Source: Cellulomonas denverensis
GTDB lineage: Bacteria; Actinomycetota; Actinomycetes; Actinomycetales; Cellulomonadaceae
NCBI RefSeq assembly: GCF_012396125.1
Contig: NZ_JAAXOX010000001.1
Coordinates: forward strand, 372,001 to 436,000
Direction: 5' to 3'
Length of the DNA: 64,000 nucleotides
Shown here: positions 62,329-64,000 of the stretch, piece by piece
Numbering within the stretch: the stretch's first letter is position 1
How the letters are laid out: each line of letters starts with the position of its first letter
Notes under the pieces: generated by a model
Told to the model about the DNA's origin: nothing
Seen by the model: only the letters and a program-made list of their open reading frames with translations
Databases searched by the model: none
Program-made: the position numbers and the translations under genes

Positions 62329-63255
62329 TCAGGCCTCGCTGAGGGTGCGGACCTGGTCGGGGGTCAGCTCCAGGGTCGCGCCGGCGATCAGGTCGGGGAG
62401 CTGCTCCGGGGTGCGGGCGCTGGCGATCGGGGCGGCGATCCCGGGCTGGGCGCGCAGCCAGGCGAGCGCCACCGAGGTGACCGAGGCGCCGGTCTCCGCG
62501 GCGACCGCGTCCAGGGCCGACAGCACCGCGCGGCCGCGGTCGTCCAGGTAGCGCGCGGCCCCACCCGCACGCTGGGAGTCCACGGTCGTGCCGTCCCGGT
62601 ACTTGCCGGTGAGGAACCCGCTGGCCAGCGACCAGTACGGCAGCACCGCCAGGTCCTCCGCCACGGCCAGGTCCTGCAGTTCGCCCTCGTACTCGTCCCG
62701 GTGCACCAGGTTGTAGTGCGGCTGCAGCGCCACGAACCGCGCCACCCCGAGTTCGTCCGCGATCGCCAACGCCTTGGCCAGCCGGTCGGCAGTGAAGTTG
62801 GACGCGGCGACGTAGCGGGCCTTGCCCTGGGCGACCACCTCGCCGAGCGCGGCGACCGTCTCCTCCAGCGGGGTGTCCTGGTCGTCGATGTGGGCGTAGT
62901 ACAGGTCGACGTGGTCGGTGCCCAGCCGCCGCAGCGACCCGTCGATGGCCGCCCGGACCGCGGCGCGGGACGTCCCGGGCTGTGCGGCCGCCTGACCGAC
63001 CTTGGTCGCGATCACCACGTCGTCGCGGTTGCGCCGGGCGGTCATCCACTCCCCGATGATCGTCTCCGACTCCCCGCCGGAGTTGCCCGGCACCCACTGG
63101 GAGTAGACGTCGGCGGTGTCGATGAAGCTGCCCCCGGCGGCCGCGAAGCCGTCGAGCACGGCGAACGACTGCTCCCGGTCCGCGGTCCAGCCGAAGACGT
63201 TGCCACCGAGGTTGAGCGGCAGCACGTCCAGGTCGGTCGAGCCGATGCGGGTCAT
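62329..63255 (-). CDS. Aldo/keto reductase family oxidoreductase
   Basis: The protein has 308 residues with a TIM barrel. The catalytic tetrad is visible: Asp and Tyr in SFIDTADVYSQW, Lys in VVIATKVGQ and His in LYYAHIDD. NADPH-site segments are ASNFTADRL, VALQPHYNLVHR and PIASARTPEQL. It resembles the YajO/Tas-like branch with broad carbonyl substrates. ATG 63255 has GGGGAGGA 6 nt upstream; a long in-frame N-terminal extension has no family match and was rejected. It converges with the histidine kinase across the repeat region. Confidence 0.9.
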   Translation of the reverse strand: MTRIGSTDLDVLPLNLGGNVFGWTADREQSFAVLDGFAAAGGSFIDTADVYSQWVPGNSGGESETIIGEWMTARRNRDDVVIATKVGQAAAQPGTSRAAVRAAIDGSLRRLGTDHVDLYYAHIDDQDTPLEETVAALGEVVAQGKARYVAASNFTADRLAKALAIADELGVARFVALQPHYNLVHRDEYEGELQDLAVAEDLAVLPYWSLASGFLTGKYRDGTTVDSQRAGGAARYLDDRGRAVLSALDAVAAETGASVTSVALAWLRAQPGIAAPIASARTPEQLPDLIAGATLELTPDQVRTLSEA

Positions 63256-63266
63256 GGTCCTCCTCC

Positions 63267-63287
63267 CCGCCGGCGAGGAGCCGGCGG
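63267..63287. terminator. Short hairpin between the truncated gene and the aldo/keto reductase
   Basis: CCGCCGGC and GCCGGCGG pair perfectly around a 5-nt loop. It could end transcription of the upstream gene. It abuts the ribosome-binding site of the reductase, so it might also affect translation. No T-run. Confidence 0.35.
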
Positions 63288-63347
63288 ACTGCGGTCGCGG
63301 TCCGCCCCGAGTGACCGGACCGTCCCTGCGATCCTCTCCCGGCCGGC

Positions 63348-64000
63348 TCAGACCGGGAAGGCCGCGTACGCGTTCCGCACGTCCGCGATCAGCGCGGTCA
63401 GCTGGAAGACACCGGTGCCATTGCTCCACACCGCCGTGCCGGTGCCGTCACCGCGGTCGACGATCGTCACCGCCCCGGTCTGCTCCCCTGCCACCGACAC
63501 CGGCCCGGACTCCAGCACCTCACCGGTCAGGCCCTCCGCGAGCGCCGCCTGCTGTGCGGTCGCCTCCTCCGCGGTGGCCCACTGCCCCGAGCGCACCGTC
63601 ACCTGCTCGCCCGCACTGTCGGCGTACACGTCGAGGTACGCCTCCAGCGCCCCGGCCGCGACCCACTCCGGGTCGTCCTCCGACGACGCCAGGGCGTACT
63701 GCAGCACGGTGGCCGGCAGATTCGCGGCGAAGGCCGAGCTCGCGGTGCGGTCGACGGCGGGAAGATCGGCGGTCGGCGACGGCGCGACCACCACCTCCGG
63801 CTGGGCGGCCGGCTGGTCGCGGTTCATCAGGTACCAGGCCCCGAACCCGCCACCGACCAGCACCAGCACACCCACCACGATCAGGGTGATCCACAGCGCA
63901 CGGCGGCTGCGACCGGGCGCCGACGAGTCGACCGGCTCACCCGCCGGATCCCCGGTCTCGGAGGGGTCGGCACTGGCCGCCAGCGCACCGGTGGACGCCC
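63348..64000 (-). CDS. Partial membrane-anchored protein of unknown function (N-terminus beyond window)
   Basis: The frame stays open from the stop at 63348 to the right edge, so at least 217 residues are seen and the start is missing. The visible order is an Ala/Gly/Pro/acid-rich cytoplasmic part (ALAASADPSETGDPAGE), a basic patch (GRSRRALW), one membrane helix and an external domain of about 140 residues. The domain contains ASSAFAANLPATVLQYALASSEDDPEWV and a conserved-looking AVTIVDRGDGTGTAVWSNGTGVFQLTA. A GTG at 63878 would start inside the helix and is unlikely. I do not recognise the family. Confidence 0.72.
   Translation of the reverse strand, partial: ASTGALAASADPSETGDPAGEPVDSSAPGRSRRALWITLIVVGVLVLVGGGFGAWYLMNRDQPAAQPEVVVAPSPTADLPAVDRTASSAFAANLPATVLQYALASSEDDPEWVAAGALEAYLDVYADSAGEQVTVRSGQWATAEEATAQQAALAEGLTGEVLESGPVSVAGEQTGAVTIVDRGDGTGTAVWSNGTGVFQLTALIADVRNAYAAFPV

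Overview
The window is very GC-rich, with short intergenic gaps and many 1-4 bp gene overlaps. It encodes type VII secretion proteins, one surface protein with a class-E-type (LAXTG) sorting signal, a mycobacterial PhoP/PhoR-like two-component pair and several apparently leaderless genes. Together these indicate a high-GC Gram-positive actinomycete, most plausibly a Micrococcales-type soil organism of the Cellulomonas sort. The lineage is inferred from gene content, not from a search.

Left part (1-18430). Three forward genes (eccD, eccB, mycP) encode membrane parts of a type VII (ESX-like) secretion system. They converge on an eight-gene reverse operon: Ser/Thr kinase, a 1984-residue surface protein of Ig/cadherin-like and Fn3-like repeats, MoxR ATPase, DUF58 protein, transglutaminase-fold membrane protein, FHA protein, PP2C phosphatase and a small membrane protein. 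Kinase, phosphatase and FHA reader form a phospho-signalling set around an envelope machine. The transglutaminase has lost its Cys and His positions.

Middle part (18651-36177). A sulfurtransferase is divergent from a tightly coupled jetA-jetB-jetC set (Wadjet/MksBEF-type SMC complex). The usual fourth gene, the nuclease jetD/mksG, is absent and there is no room for it. After it come a VOC protein, two uncharacterised small proteins, tRNA-Thr(CGT), a TAP-like lipoprotein hydrolase, holB and tmk, an IclR regulator with a GH20 hexosaminidase, a fold-type III PLP enzyme, a Gfo/Idh/MocA oxidoreductase and glycerol dehydrogenase.

Right part (36178-64000). A repeat-rich gap precedes a 1625-residue secreted nuclease/5'-nucleotidase with a LALTG sorting signal, then a GH13 enzyme and a small membrane protein. 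Next is a nine-gene reverse operon for rhamnogalacturonan breakdown products: MFS transporter, rhaM, rhaI, rhaB, rhaD, GH105, FAH-family enzyme, kduD, kduI. It is divergent from fucO, with two LacI-type operator-like sites between them, and a LacI regulator lies just beyond fucO. Import of an unsaturated GalA-Rha disaccharide, cleavage by GH105, rhamnose degradation to lactaldehyde (reduced by FucO) and conversion of the unsaturated uronate by KduI/KduD explain most of the set. The window ends with topA, a PAP2 phosphatase, a VOC protein, a PhoP/PhoR-like pair, an aldo-keto reductase and a truncated membrane protein.

Non-coding structure: a long palindromic element occurs twice (41642-41706 and 62058-62114). 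The second copy is flanked by two different tandem-repeat arrays. At least nine genes have a TANNNT -10 hexamer 6-8 nt before the start codon, which suggests leaderless transcripts.
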